From Neorhizobium populisoli (GTDB taxonomy: Bacteria > Pseudomonadota > Alphaproteobacteria > Rhizobiales > Rhizobiaceae): a stretch of 64,000 bases of DNA. Under the pieces are notes generated by a model. It was given only the letters and a program-made list of their open reading frames with translations, was not told the DNA's origin and did no database searches. Shown here piece after piece: positions 32,591-41,153 of this stretch. The stretch is taken from NCBI RefSeq assembly GCF_019430945.1, contig NZ_JAHYCB010000007.1, positions 372,001 to 436,000 on the forward strand, read 5' to 3'. The first letter of the stretch is position 1; each line of letters opens with the position of its first letter. Position numbers and translations under genes: made by a program.

Positions 32591-34138
32591 TTAAAGCGTA
32601 GCCACGGTTTTGAGAGCGCCGTCGAGAGCTATGCCGTTCTCGTCCAACAGCGCCGCCTGCCGCAACCGCTTCATCCAGACCGCTCCGTCTTCCCGGCCGG
32701 AAAGTGAAGACAGAGCGGACATCACCCGGTCGAATTTCGAAAGCCCGCGGGCGTGGGTATCGGAATATCCCTTCACCAGACGGCGATTGTTGATCACTTC
32801 GACGGCGAGATCATAGTTGCGCGACAGGAGCGACGTTGCCGATACAAGCCAGGCTTCACGATGCTCCGCCTCTCGCAGATGGCGCAACGTTCCACGGCGC
32901 GTACGACGCAGGGCCGCGACGATGTAAAGCGAAATGAACCAGAACAGCGTGCCGGTCTGCACCCGGCGGCCCTTGTTGATGCGACGATCAAGCCAGGCGA
33001 AAAGTTTCGGGCTGTTCTCGATCCAGAGACCAAGTCCCTTCGGCAGCGTGCCGCAGACCTCTTCCATGCGCGGATGCATGTATTCGGTCATGTACAGGAT
33101 TTGATCTTGCTTTACTCCGACTTCGTTGCGGACACGGTTGAAGCGCGAGCCGCGGGTTTTCAGGTCGGCAACACGAATGACATCGTCGTAAGCCATGGCG
33201 ACAGCGACATATTTAGCCGACTGCACGGTGAAGGCATAGTCATGACTCTCGCCGCTATTGGTACGGTCGAGGGCATAAAGCTTGCCGACCCGATCTAGAT
33301 ATTCATCGGCATAAGCCGGGTCCTGAAAATCCGTAAGCTTCTTGATTCCGGCAAACAGCAGCGGCCAGGCAACTTCCGGAAATTCGGCACGCAAGCGATG
33401 CACGAGACGGTCGAGGTCCGGATGGCCCGCAGTCTCCGGCATCGCGTCGAACCGCTTCGGCGGAGATGATGCGATCTCTTCACGCGGCTTTGCCTTTGCT
33501 CGGTCATAGGCCGCGTTGAATGCCTTGAGGCTGGGCTCGACGCCCTTACCGCCGCCGCGGATCGTCGCTTCGAAGGCTTCCTTCGGGAAGGGCAACACAT
33601 CGGCAGCGGCCAGCGCGCCGAACATCGAGGACGAGATGACGCTGCCGTTCTTCAGCGCCAGCGTGTCCATGTCGAAGGCGATCGTCCGCTTGGCTGCAAA
33701 ATCAGTAGCGCCAACCACGACGGTCGGGTCGCCAATGCCATCGCCCGGCTTTTCCTTCTCGCCGACCGCAAACGAGCGATGCGTCGAGGCGATCAGCGTG
33801 GTTCTGTCGGGCGTGACAAGGCCGCGCAAAACGGAGCGGCCGGCTTCCATCAATTCAGCGGCCAACACGACATCCACATCGCCCGGCGTCGGCATCAGCG
33901 AAAAGATCGGCGCCACACCATCGCGGGCCGGCAGCATCTCGATATAATAGATGGTCGCACCAGTGCGCTGGGCAACGCCCGGCACGGAGGTGGATTGCGC
34001 CATCCAGCCCTGCTCCTCGGCCAGACCGACGATCCAGTCTGCCAGCACGCCGCCGCCCTGCCCGCCCATGGCCATGATGGCTAATGTGAGCGGTTTGTCG
34101 GAAGCCATCAGCGTCTTGAGGTTCACGGTCTCGTTCAT
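32591..34138 (-). CDS. 2-Oxoacid:ferredoxin oxidoreductase, IorB-like subunit with C-terminal extension
   Basis: 515 aa. The N-terminal 200 residues match the gamma-type domain of 2-oxoacid:ferredoxin oxidoreductases (LAIMAMGGQGGGVLADWIVG, then VPGVAQRTGATIYYIEML and NGSVISSSMFGALAAA). The remaining 300 residues are a helical extension (EYLDRVGKLYALD ... GSRFNRVRNEVGVKQDQILY) that the short archaeal IorB (about 200 aa) lacks. With the IorA-like protein encoded 10 bp upstream it should oxidatively decarboxylate an aromatic 2-oxoacid to the acyl-CoA. The frame continues upstream to 34180, but MNETVNLKTL at 34138 has a GAGGA site. Isatinate, indolepyruvate or phenylpyruvate could be the substrate. 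Confidence 0.82.
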   Translation of the reverse strand: MNETVNLKTLMASDKPLTLAIMAMGGQGGGVLADWIVGLAEEQGWMAQSTSVPGVAQRTGATIYYIEMLPARDGVAPIFSLMPTPGDVDVVLAAELMEAGRSVLRGLVTPDRTTLIASTHRSFAVGEKEKPGDGIGDPTVVVGATDFAAKRTIAFDMDTLALKNGSVISSSMFGALAAADVLPFPKEAFEATIRGGGKGVEPSLKAFNAAYDRAKAKPREEIASSPPKRFDAMPETAGHPDLDRLVHRLRAEFPEVAWPLLFAGIKKLTDFQDPAYADEYLDRVGKLYALDRTNSGESHDYAFTVQSAKYVAVAMAYDDVIRVADLKTRGSRFNRVRNEVGVKQDQILYMTEYMHPRMEEVCGTLPKGLGLWIENSPKLFAWLDRRINKGRRVQTGTLFWFISLYIVAALRRTRRGTLRHLREAEHREAWLVSATSLLSRNYDLAVEVINNRRLVKGYSDTHARGLSKFDRVMSALSSLSGREDGAVWMKRLRQAALLDENGIALDGALKTVATL

Positions 34139-34148
34139 CGCCTGATCC

Positions 34149-36302
34149 TCAATCCGCAAACACGATGCGGCCGGCCGCACGGCGGGCCTGCAGCCAGCCG
34201 ATCACCTTGCTGCGCAGGTTGGACATGAACTTGTCCCAGCCCGTCGGATTGTGGATGACATCGGCGCGATAGAAGGATGGACAGAGCACCGCAGCCTCGG
34301 AAACCTCGCCGCAATTGCCGCAGCCGACGCAACTGTTGTCGATCGCTGCGACCGGATCGTCCTTCAGCGGATCGTCCGTATGCTTGACCGACAGCGACGG
34401 ACAGCCGGACAGCCGGATGCAGGCGTGATCGCCGGTGCAGACATCTTCGTCCACGCCGAAACGCTCCTTCACCATCCGCTTTCCGTCCTTCACCGCCTTG
34501 GCGAATTGCGGCTTGATGCGGCGCTGCTTGTTCAGCATGCATTCGGAAGAGGCGACAATGATCTTCGGCCCCTTTTCCTTCGTCGTCAGCGCTTCCTTCA
34601 GCGTGTCGCGCATCTTCGCGACGTCATAGGTTCGATCGATCTGGCGAACCCAGGTGGCGCCAATCCCCTTCACCGCATTGACGATGGAATTGTTGGTCTT
34701 GCGATTGGGATTGATGGCCCGCGATGAAAGGATGTCCTGCCCGCCGGTCGCCGCCGAATAAAAGTTATCGACGACGAGGATGACGCCGTCCTGCTTGTTG
34801 AAGACCGCATTGCCGATAGAGGTCGCGAGACCGTTATGCCAGAAACCGCCATCGCCCATGACCGCAATCGATCGCTTGTCCGCCTCCACATTGAAGGCAG
34901 ATGCCGAAGCAGGGCCAAGCCCATAACCCATCGTCGTGCCGCCGATATTGAACGGCGGCAAGATCGAGAACAGATGACAGCCGATATCCGCCGAGACGTG
35001 GTGCTCGCCAAGTTCCTTCTCGACCAGCTTCATGGCCGCGAAGATCGGCCGCTCGGGACAGCCTGTACAGAAACCGGCCGGACGCGCCGGCACGACTTCG
35101 GCCAGTGCCTTGACCTTCGGATCGTTGAGGATGGGCGTCGGGTCCGGCACCGGCGGCTGGTTGCCGAGCAACAGGCGATCATACATCTCGACGAAGGTCT
35201 TCAAGCCCTTCATCATCACAGGCGCGGTATATTCTCCGCCGAGCGGCAGGATATCCTTGCCATGCAGACGGGTCTGGATATCCCGGCGGCGCATCAACGT
35301 GTGGAGCGTCTGCTCCACATATTCCGGCGCTCCCTCCTCGACCATGATCACGGCCTTCTTGCCGAGACAGAAGTCGATCACCTCGTCGTCAATCGTTGGA
35401 TAGGCTACGTTCATCACGTAGATCGGAATGGAAGAATTGCCGTAGACATCGGCCAGACCCAACTGCTGCAGACCGCGCATGACACCGTTATAGAGCCCGC
35501 CCAGCGTGATGATGCCGATCTCGCCTTCTTCAGGACCAAAGAACTCGTTGAGTTTCTTTTCCTTGATGAAGTTGACGGCGGCCGGCCAGCGGCGCTCCAG
35601 CTTGTCCTTGTCCTGCATGAAGTTCGCCGGCGGCAGAACGATGCGGTTGACGTCGCGCACCGGATTTTCCAGCGCCTGCTTCAAGGTGAAATCCGGCCGC
35701 TTGTTGTTCTTGGCAGTAAACTGGCCGTGCACATGACAGGCGCGGATACGCACTTCCAGCATGACCGGCGTGTTGGACGCCTCCGACAGCTGAAACCCGT
35801 CCTCGACCGCCTGCACCATCGACGGCAGGTTGGGACGCGGATCGAGCAGCCACATCTGCGATTTCATCGCGAATGCATGGCTGCGCTCCTGCATGATCGA
35901 CGAACCTTCGCCGAAATCCTCACCAAGGATGATCAACGCACCGCCGTTGACGCCGCCGGAGGAAAGGTTGGAAAGCGCGTCCGAGGCAACGTTCGTACCC
36001 GCCGTCGATTTCCACGTCACGGCGCCGCGCACCGGATACATGACCGAGGCCGACAGCATCGCTGCCGCTGCAGCTTCAGAGGCCGAAGTCTCGAAATGAA
36101 CACCGAGATCCTCCATGATGTCCTTGGCGTCGGCCAGAACGTCCATCAGGTGGGAGATCGGCGAACCCTGGTAACCGCCGACATAGGATACGCCGGATTG
36201 CAGCAGCGCCTTGGTAATCGCCAGAATGCCTTCGCCACGGAAGATTTCACCTTCCCCGAGCTTCAGATCCTCGACTTCGCGGGCAAATGACCGTTCTGCC
36301 AT
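34149..36302 (-). CDS. 2-Oxoacid:ferredoxin oxidoreductase, IorA-like subunit (TPP and Fe-S)
   Basis: 717 aa. The N-terminal TPP-pyrimidine domain (ALLQSGVSYVGGYQGSPISH), the TPP-Mg site GDGGFWHNGLATSIGNAVFN with VVDNFYSAATGGQ, and a C-terminal ferredoxin domain with cysteines in CTGDHACIRLSGC and CVGCGNCGEVSEAAVLCP (two [4Fe-4S] clusters) are all visible. This is indolepyruvate ferredoxin oxidoreductase architecture: 2-oxoacid + CoA + oxidised ferredoxin to acyl-CoA + CO2. It is divergent from the anthraniloyl-CoA operon across 312 bp. A good minus-strand promoter (36351-36380) precedes it, with AGGGGAA before the ATG. Confidence 0.87.
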   Translation of the reverse strand: MAERSFAREVEDLKLGEGEIFRGEGILAITKALLQSGVSYVGGYQGSPISHLMDVLADAKDIMEDLGVHFETSASEAAAAAMLSASVMYPVRGAVTWKSTAGTNVASDALSNLSSGGVNGGALIILGEDFGEGSSIMQERSHAFAMKSQMWLLDPRPNLPSMVQAVEDGFQLSEASNTPVMLEVRIRACHVHGQFTAKNNKRPDFTLKQALENPVRDVNRIVLPPANFMQDKDKLERRWPAAVNFIKEKKLNEFFGPEEGEIGIITLGGLYNGVMRGLQQLGLADVYGNSSIPIYVMNVAYPTIDDEVIDFCLGKKAVIMVEEGAPEYVEQTLHTLMRRRDIQTRLHGKDILPLGGEYTAPVMMKGLKTFVEMYDRLLLGNQPPVPDPTPILNDPKVKALAEVVPARPAGFCTGCPERPIFAAMKLVEKELGEHHVSADIGCHLFSILPPFNIGGTTMGYGLGPASASAFNVEADKRSIAVMGDGGFWHNGLATSIGNAVFNKQDGVILVVDNFYSAATGGQDILSSRAINPNRKTNNSIVNAVKGIGATWVRQIDRTYDVAKMRDTLKEALTTKEKGPKIIVASSECMLNKQRRIKPQFAKAVKDGKRMVKERFGVDEDVCTGDHACIRLSGCPSLSVKHTDDPLKDDPVAAIDNSCVGCGNCGEVSEAAVLCPSFYRADVIHNPTGWDKFMSNLRSKVIGWLQARRAAGRIVFAD

Positions 36303-36350
36303 GACCGTTCCCCTTTGCCTTGGCGGCTTGTCGTCATAAACATTTGCAAA

Positions 36351-36380
36351 AGCATATTTTCGCCGTCATGCCTTTGTCAA
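36351..36380 (-). promoter_or_regulatory. Candidate sigma-70 promoter of the IorAB operon
   Basis: On the minus strand a perfect -35 TTGACA (36380-36375), 18-bp spacer and TATGCT (36356-36351), about 50 bp upstream of the IorA ATG. Confidence 0.6.
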
Positions 36381-36540
36381 TTCACAAATGAAGTTGAAGG
36401 CTACCGCGCGAATTCTGATCGGCCACACAGAAAAATATATGCATCAGCATATTAGCGGACGCTAGCTCGATAGATTTCGAACGCAGGATCGAGCGAACAC
36501 GCACAACTTTGCGTCGGTAAAATAAATGACCGAAAATCCG

Positions 36541-36569
36541 CTTGACGCTTTGATCGAACGCCATATAGT
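36541..36569 (+). promoter_or_regulatory. Promoter of the anthraniloyl-CoA operon
   Basis: CTTGAC (36541-36546), 17-bp spacer, TATAGT (36564-36569): close to the rhizobial housekeeping consensus CTTGAC-N17-CTATAT. A start near 36576 would put the next motif over the -10/+1 region. Confidence 0.7.
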
Positions 36570-36581
36570 TTAAACTTAAAA
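36567..36581. promoter_or_regulatory. Candidate shared operator, copy 2
   Basis: AGTTTAAACTTAAAA contains the perfect palindrome AGTTTAAACT (36567-36576) and overlaps the -10 box and likely start site. TTTAAACTTAAAATA (36569-36583) matches 14 of 15 bases of the centre of the palindrome at 45355-45384. A repressor site is the simplest reading. Confidence 0.6.
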
Positions 36582-36614
36582 TAACGAAGAACGGAACGCT
36601 TGGAGGAATTGGAT

Positions 36615-38957
36615 ATGCGCATCGTCTGTATCGGTGGTGGTCCCGCAGGTCTCTATTTCGCGCTTCTGATGAAGAAGTTTCATCCCGAGCATTCGATCTC
36701 GGTGGTCGAGCGCAACAAGCCATACGACACGTTCGGCTGGGGCGTCGTGTTCTCCGATGCGACCATGGTCTCCATGCGCGCTTGGGATCCGGACAGCGCC
36801 GCCGAAATCGAAGACGCCTTCAATCACTGGGACGATATCGAACTGCTTTTCAAGGGCACGCGCCAGCGCACCTCCGGCCACGGCTTCGTCGGCATCGGCC
36901 GCAAGAAACTCTTGAACATCCTGCAGCGCCGTTGCGAAGCGCTCGGCGTCGAACTGGTCTTCGAAACCGATTCCGCCGGCGATACCGATTATCCCGATGC
37001 CGACCTGATCATCGCCTCCGACGGCTTCAACTCGAAGATCCGCAATCGTTATCCGGACGTTTTTCAGCCGGATCTCGTGGTTCGCCCGAACCGTTATATC
37101 TGGCTCGGCACCCACAAGCTGTTCGACGCCTTCACCTTTGATTTCCGCAAGACGGACCACGGCTGGTTCCAGGCGCACATCTACAAGTTCGACGAAAACA
37201 CCTCGACCTTCATCGTCGAGACCACCGAAGAAGCCTACGAAAAGCACGGCCTCGGCCAGATGGACCAGCAGGGCTCTATCGATTTCTGCCAGGAGCTGTT
37301 CTCGGAAGTGCTGGAAGGCTCCGAGCTGATGACCAATGCGCGGCACCTGCGTGGCAGCGCTTGGCTGAACTTCAACCGCCTGATCTGCGGCAAGTGGAGC
37401 CATTTCAACGGCAATTCGCATGTCGTGCTGATGGGCGACGCCGCCCATACCGCCCATTTCGCCATCGGCTCCGGCACCAAGCTCGCGATCGATGACGCGA
37501 TTGAACTGTGCAATCAGTTCAACAAGCTCGGCCATACCAGGGAAAACATCCCGGCCGTCCTCGAAACCTATGAGGAAATCCGCCGCGTCGATGTCGCCCG
37601 CATTCAGAATGCGGCCCGAAACGCCATGGAGTGGTTCGAAGTCGTCGGCCAGCGTTATGCCGATACCCTGCCGCCCGAGCAGTTCATGTATTCGATGCTG
37701 ACCCGCTCGCAGCGCATCAGCCACGAGAACCTGCGTTTACGCGATCCCAAATGGCTGGAAGGTTACGAGCGCTGGTTCGCCAAGGAAAACGGCATCGAGG
37801 TCACCGGCAACGGCCGCACCCTACCGCCGATGTTCACGCCCTATTCGCTGCGCGAAACCCACCTGCCGAACCGCATCGTCATGTCGCCCATGGCCATGTA
37901 TTCCGCCAAGGACGGGTTGATGGACGATTTCCATCTCGTCCATCTCGGCTCCCGCGCACTTGGCGGCGCCGGCCTGGTTTTTGCGGAAATGACCTGCGTC
38001 TCGCCGGATGCCCGCATCACCCCCGGCTGCCTCGGCCTGTGGAACGACGAGCAGGCGGCGCAGTGGAAGCGCTTCGTCAATTTCGTGCATGAGAACTCAG
38101 CTGCCAAGGCCGGCATCCAGATCGGCCATGCCGGCCGCAAGGGTTCCACCAAGGTTGCCTGGGAAGGCATCGACCAGCCGGTCGAAGAAGGCGGCTGGGA
38201 CCTGATCTCGGCGTCCGCCCTGCCCTATCTCAAGCACAGCCAAGTGCCGAAGGCGATGGATCGCGCCGACATGGACCGGGTCAAGGCCGATCACGTCCGC
38301 GCCGCGAAATATGCCGCCGAAGCCGGGGCCGACTGGCTGGAACTGCACTGCGCCCACGGTTATCTGCTCTCGAGCTTCCTGTCGCCGCTGACGAACATCC
38401 GCACGGATGAATACGGCGGCAGCCACGAGAACATGGCCCGTTACCCGCTGGAGATCTTCAAGGCCGTTCGCGAAGTCTGGCCGGCAGACAAGCCGATCTC
38501 CGTGCGTCTCTCCTGCCATGACTGGTTCGAAGGCGGCAACACGCCGGAGGATGCGGCAATCTACGCCCGCATGTTCAAGGATGCCGGTGCCGACCTGATC
38601 GACTGCTCGTCCGGCCAGGTCTGGAAGGAAGAAAAGCCGGTCTATGGCCGCCTGTTTCAGACACCGTTCTCCGACAAGATCCGCAACGAGATCGGCATTC
38701 CGACGATTGCTGTCGGCGCCATTGCCGAGGCTGATCAGGCGAATTCCATCATCGCCGCCGGCCGCGCCGATCTCTGCGCCGTCGCCCGCCCGCATCTGGC
38801 CGATCCCGCCTGGGTTCTGCATGAAGCGGCAAAGATCGGTCTGACGAACATTCCCTGGCCGAAGCAGTACTATTCCGGCAAGTCGCAATACGAAACCGGC
38901 CTTGCCCGCGCCGCTGCAGCCCCGCCGGCCGTCGGCCCGACGGTGGCGGCGAAATAA
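36615..38957 (+). CDS. 2-Aminobenzoyl-CoA monooxygenase/reductase (bifunctional flavoprotein)
   Basis: 780 aa fusion. Residues 1-400 are an FAD aromatic monooxygenase (RIVCIGGGPAGLYFALLMKK with GGGPAG at 7-12; MGDAAHTAHFAIGSG near 273). From about residue 406 an old-yellow-enzyme domain follows (MFTPYSLRETHLPNRIVMSP; HCAHGYLLSSFLSPLTN with the His578/His581 pair). Azoarcus evansii 2-aminobenzoyl-CoA monooxygenase/reductase has this exact architecture: it hydroxylates and then reduces anthraniloyl-CoA to a non-aromatic 5-oxo-cyclohexene-carbonyl-CoA. Salicylyl-CoA 5-hydroxylase has only the first half. I start at ATG 36615, eight bases after GGAGG, not at the upstream TTG. It heads an eight-gene beta-oxidation-like operon. 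Confidence 0.9.
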   Translation: MRIVCIGGGPAGLYFALLMKKFHPEHSISVVERNKPYDTFGWGVVFSDATMVSMRAWDPDSAAEIEDAFNHWDDIELLFKGTRQRTSGHGFVGIGRKKLLNILQRRCEALGVELVFETDSAGDTDYPDADLIIASDGFNSKIRNRYPDVFQPDLVVRPNRYIWLGTHKLFDAFTFDFRKTDHGWFQAHIYKFDENTSTFIVETTEEAYEKHGLGQMDQQGSIDFCQELFSEVLEGSELMTNARHLRGSAWLNFNRLICGKWSHFNGNSHVVLMGDAAHTAHFAIGSGTKLAIDDAIELCNQFNKLGHTRENIPAVLETYEEIRRVDVARIQNAARNAMEWFEVVGQRYADTLPPEQFMYSMLTRSQRISHENLRLRDPKWLEGYERWFAKENGIEVTGNGRTLPPMFTPYSLRETHLPNRIVMSPMAMYSAKDGLMDDFHLVHLGSRALGGAGLVFAEMTCVSPDARITPGCLGLWNDEQAAQWKRFVNFVHENSAAKAGIQIGHAGRKGSTKVAWEGIDQPVEEGGWDLISASALPYLKHSQVPKAMDRADMDRVKADHVRAAKYAAEAGADWLELHCAHGYLLSSFLSPLTNIRTDEYGGSHENMARYPLEIFKAVREVWPADKPISVRLSCHDWFEGGNTPEDAAIYARMFKDAGADLIDCSSGQVWKEEKPVYGRLFQTPFSDKIRNEIGIPTIAVGAIAEADQANSIIAAGRADLCAVARPHLADPAWVLHEAAKIGLTNIPWPKQYYSGKSQYETGLARAAAAPPAVGPTVAAK

Positions 38958-38967
38958 GGATCGCGAC

Positions 38968-39762
38968 ATGGACACGGCTTCCGGCAAACTGGCAAACCGC
39001 CATGCCCTCGTCACCGGCGCGGGCTCTGGCATCGGCGCGGCGATCGCAACCGCTTTGGTGGAAGCAGGCGCGCGCGTAACGCTGGCCGGCCGGCGAGCCG
39101 AACCGCTGGAAGCGCTGGCTGAAAAACTCGGCAGAGATAATGTCTGCGTTGCGGACGGTTTCGACGTGACCGACGAAATCGCCATCGATAACGGTTTGAA
39201 AATGGCGCGCGCCTGCTTCGGCCCGGTCGATATCCTCGTCAACAATGCCGGTGAAGGGCCGAGCGCGCCGTTCGAGAAAACATCGCTGGAGATGTGGAAC
39301 AAGGTAATGGCTGTGGACCTGACCGGCGTCTTTCTGATGACTCAAGCCGTGCTTCCCGACCTCAAGGCCTTTGGCGCCGGCGCCCGCATCATCAATATCG
39401 CCTCGACGGCGGGCCTGACGGGTTATGCCTATGTCTCGGCCTATGTTGCCGCCAAGCACGGCGTCATTGGCCTCACCCGTTCGCTGGCGCTGGAATTGGC
39501 CAAGACCGGCATCACCGTCAACGCCGTCTGCCCCGGCTTTACCGATACGCCGCTGATCGCCCGCTCGATCGAAACGATCGTCGCAAAAACTGGCCGCACG
39601 GAAGAGCAGGCGCTCAAGGAATTCACCAAGAGTAATCCGCAGGGACGGCTGGTGAAGCCGGAGGAAGTCGCGGACACCGTTCTGTGGCTGGCATCGCCCG
39701 GTGCTGCATCGATCAATGGACAGGCAATCGCAGTTGCCGGTGGGGAGGTCCTGGCGGGCTGA
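38968..39762 (+). CDS. SDR family NAD(P)-dependent oxidoreductase
   Basis: 264 aa classical short-chain dehydrogenase. Cofactor motif ALVTGAGSGIGAAIATAL (T-G-x-x-x-G-x-G) near residue 15, NNAGEG (NAG motif), catalytic Ser in NIASTAGLTGYAYV and the YxxxK pair in SAYVAAKHGVIG, then CPGFTDTPL. It is encoded 10 bp after the aminobenzoyl-CoA oxygenase gene and probably oxidises or reduces a hydroxy/oxo group of the alicyclic CoA intermediate. The start ATG at 38968 follows AAGGA; upstream in-frame residues overlap the previous gene. Confidence 0.88.
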   Translation: MDTASGKLANRHALVTGAGSGIGAAIATALVEAGARVTLAGRRAEPLEALAEKLGRDNVCVADGFDVTDEIAIDNGLKMARACFGPVDILVNNAGEGPSAPFEKTSLEMWNKVMAVDLTGVFLMTQAVLPDLKAFGAGARIINIASTAGLTGYAYVSAYVAAKHGVIGLTRSLALELAKTGITVNAVCPGFTDTPLIARSIETIVAKTGRTEEQALKEFTKSNPQGRLVKPEEVADTVLWLASPGAASINGQAIAVAGGEVLAG

Positions 39763-39803
39763 TTGCCTGCCAAGGAAGAAGAAACGAGAGCTGGGAGATC
39801 GAC

Positions 39804-40250
39804 ATGGAACTGGAAAAGGGCATTACCGAGAACGGCAGCGGCTACAAAGGCACGACCTGGAACATCCTGGGTCAGGTCTATTTTCCAAAGGCCGTCTGCG
39901 ACGACACCTTTGCCTTCGAGACCAACAGCCTGCCGGGACAGTTCGTGCCGGTGCACATCCACCCGACCCAGGACGAATACATCCTGGTCCAGGAAGGCGA
40001 ACTCGATCTGAAGCTCGACGGCCAATGGGTCAAGGCGAAAGCCGGAGACCTGGTCCGCATGCCGCGCGGCATCCCGCACGGCTATTTCAATAAATCCGAC
40101 AAACCGTGCCGGGCGCTCTTCTGGGTCTCGCCCGCCCGCAAGCTGCAGGCGCTTTTCGAAGAACTGCACGAAATGACCGACGTGGAGGAAATCGTAAAAG
40201 TTTCCGCCGCGCATGAGGTGGATTTCCTACCGCCCTCCGCCAACGACTGA
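39804..40250 (+). CDS. Cupin-domain protein
   Basis: 148 aa. One cupin barrel with the metal motif G-Q-F-V-P-V-H-I-H-P-x-x-x-E near residue 50 (PVHIHPTQDEYILVQEGELD) and the second half motif PRGIPHGYFNKSDKPCR. A single metal site (His, His, Glu, His) is expected. Small cupins of this kind recur in anthraniloyl-CoA operons; an isomerase, hydrolase or dioxygenase role on a CoA intermediate has not been proven as far as I know. The ATG at 39804 follows GGGAG. Upstream and downstream genes are on the same strand. Confidence 0.82.
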   Translation: MELEKGITENGSGYKGTTWNILGQVYFPKAVCDDTFAFETNSLPGQFVPVHIHPTQDEYILVQEGELDLKLDGQWVKAKAGDLVRMPRGIPHGYFNKSDKPCRALFWVSPARKLQALFEELHEMTDVEEIVKVSAAHEVDFLPPSAND

Positions 40251-40310
40251 CATAGGGATAATCCTGCCGCCGAAAAGGCGACCGGTCGACGAAAGAGAGA
40301 GGAGACGAGC

Positions 40311-41153
40311 ATGAGCGACGTCATGAAAGAGATGAAGCGGAACTTTCGCGATTACCAGCCGAAGCATTTCCTCTGGGAAGTGAGCGAAAACGGCCGTGTC
40401 GCGACGATCCGCCTCAACCGGGCGGAGCGCAAGAACCCGCTGACCTTCGAAAGCTATGCGGAACTGCGCGACCTCTTTCGCGATCTCGCCTATGCCTCCG
40501 ACATCCGCTCGATCGTGCTGACCGGCGCCGGCGGCAACTTCTCCTCCGGCGGCGATGTGTTCGAAATCATCGAGCCGCTGACCCATATGGCGATGCCGGA
40601 GCTTCTGGCCTTCACTCGCATGACCGGCGATCTCGTCAAGGCGATGAAGAAATGCCCGCAGCCGATCGTCGCCGCCGTCGACGGCATCTGCGTCGGCGCC
40701 GGCGCCATCCTTGCCATGGCCTCCGATATCCGTCTCGCGACGCCGGAAGCCAAGACTGCGTTCCTTTTCACCCGCGTCGGCCTTGCCGGTGCGGACATGG
40801 GTGCCTGCGGTATTCTCCCGCGCATCATCGGCCAGGGTCGCGCTGCCGAACTTCTGTTCACCGGCCGCACCATGAACGCCCGCGAGGGTGAGGCCTGGGG
40901 GTTCTTCAACACCATCCACCCCGGCGATGTCCTGGAAGCGGAAGCCGTAAAGCTCGCCCACTCGCTGGCCGATGGCCCCTGGTTCGCCCACACGATGACC
41001 AAGACCATGCTGAACCAGGAATGGGCCATGGGCATCGAGGAAATGATCGAGTCCGAGGCACAGGCCCAGGCGATCTGCATGGCCACCCAGGACTTCCGCC
41101 GCGCCTTCGAAGCCTTCGCCGAAAAGCGCAAACCGGCCTTCGAGGGTAACTGA
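40311..41153 (+). CDS. Enoyl-CoA hydratase/isomerase family protein
   Basis: 280 aa crotonase fold. VATIRLNRAERKNPLTFESY near residue 30, the oxyanion-hole stretch SIVLTGAGGNFSSGGDVFEI, AAVDGICVGAGAILAMASDI, and the active-site region FLFTRVGLAGADMGACGILP. The usual catalytic Glu pair is not plainly visible (GADMGAC at that place), so hydration, isomerisation or C-C hydrolysis on the ring-derived acyl-CoA is possible. Its stop overlaps the next ATG by one base. It likely acts after the oxygenase/reductase in the beta-oxidation-like sequence. Confidence 0.86.
   Translation: MSDVMKEMKRNFRDYQPKHFLWEVSENGRVATIRLNRAERKNPLTFESYAELRDLFRDLAYASDIRSIVLTGAGGNFSSGGDVFEIIEPLTHMAMPELLAFTRMTGDLVKAMKKCPQPIVAAVDGICVGAGAILAMASDIRLATPEAKTAFLFTRVGLAGADMGACGILPRIIGQGRAAELLFTGRTMNAREGEAWGFFNTIHPGDVLEAEAVKLAHSLADGPWFAHTMTKTMLNQEWAMGIEEMIESEAQAQAICMATQDFRRAFEAFAEKRKPAFEGN

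Larger units (their letters stand above)
36303..36614. other. Divergent promoter region between IorAB and the anthraniloyl-CoA operon
   Basis: 312 bp, AT-rich. It holds a minus-strand promoter for IorA (36351-36380), a plus-strand promoter (36541-36569) and an operator-like motif (36567-36581) overlapping the latter. No gene. Confidence 0.7.
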
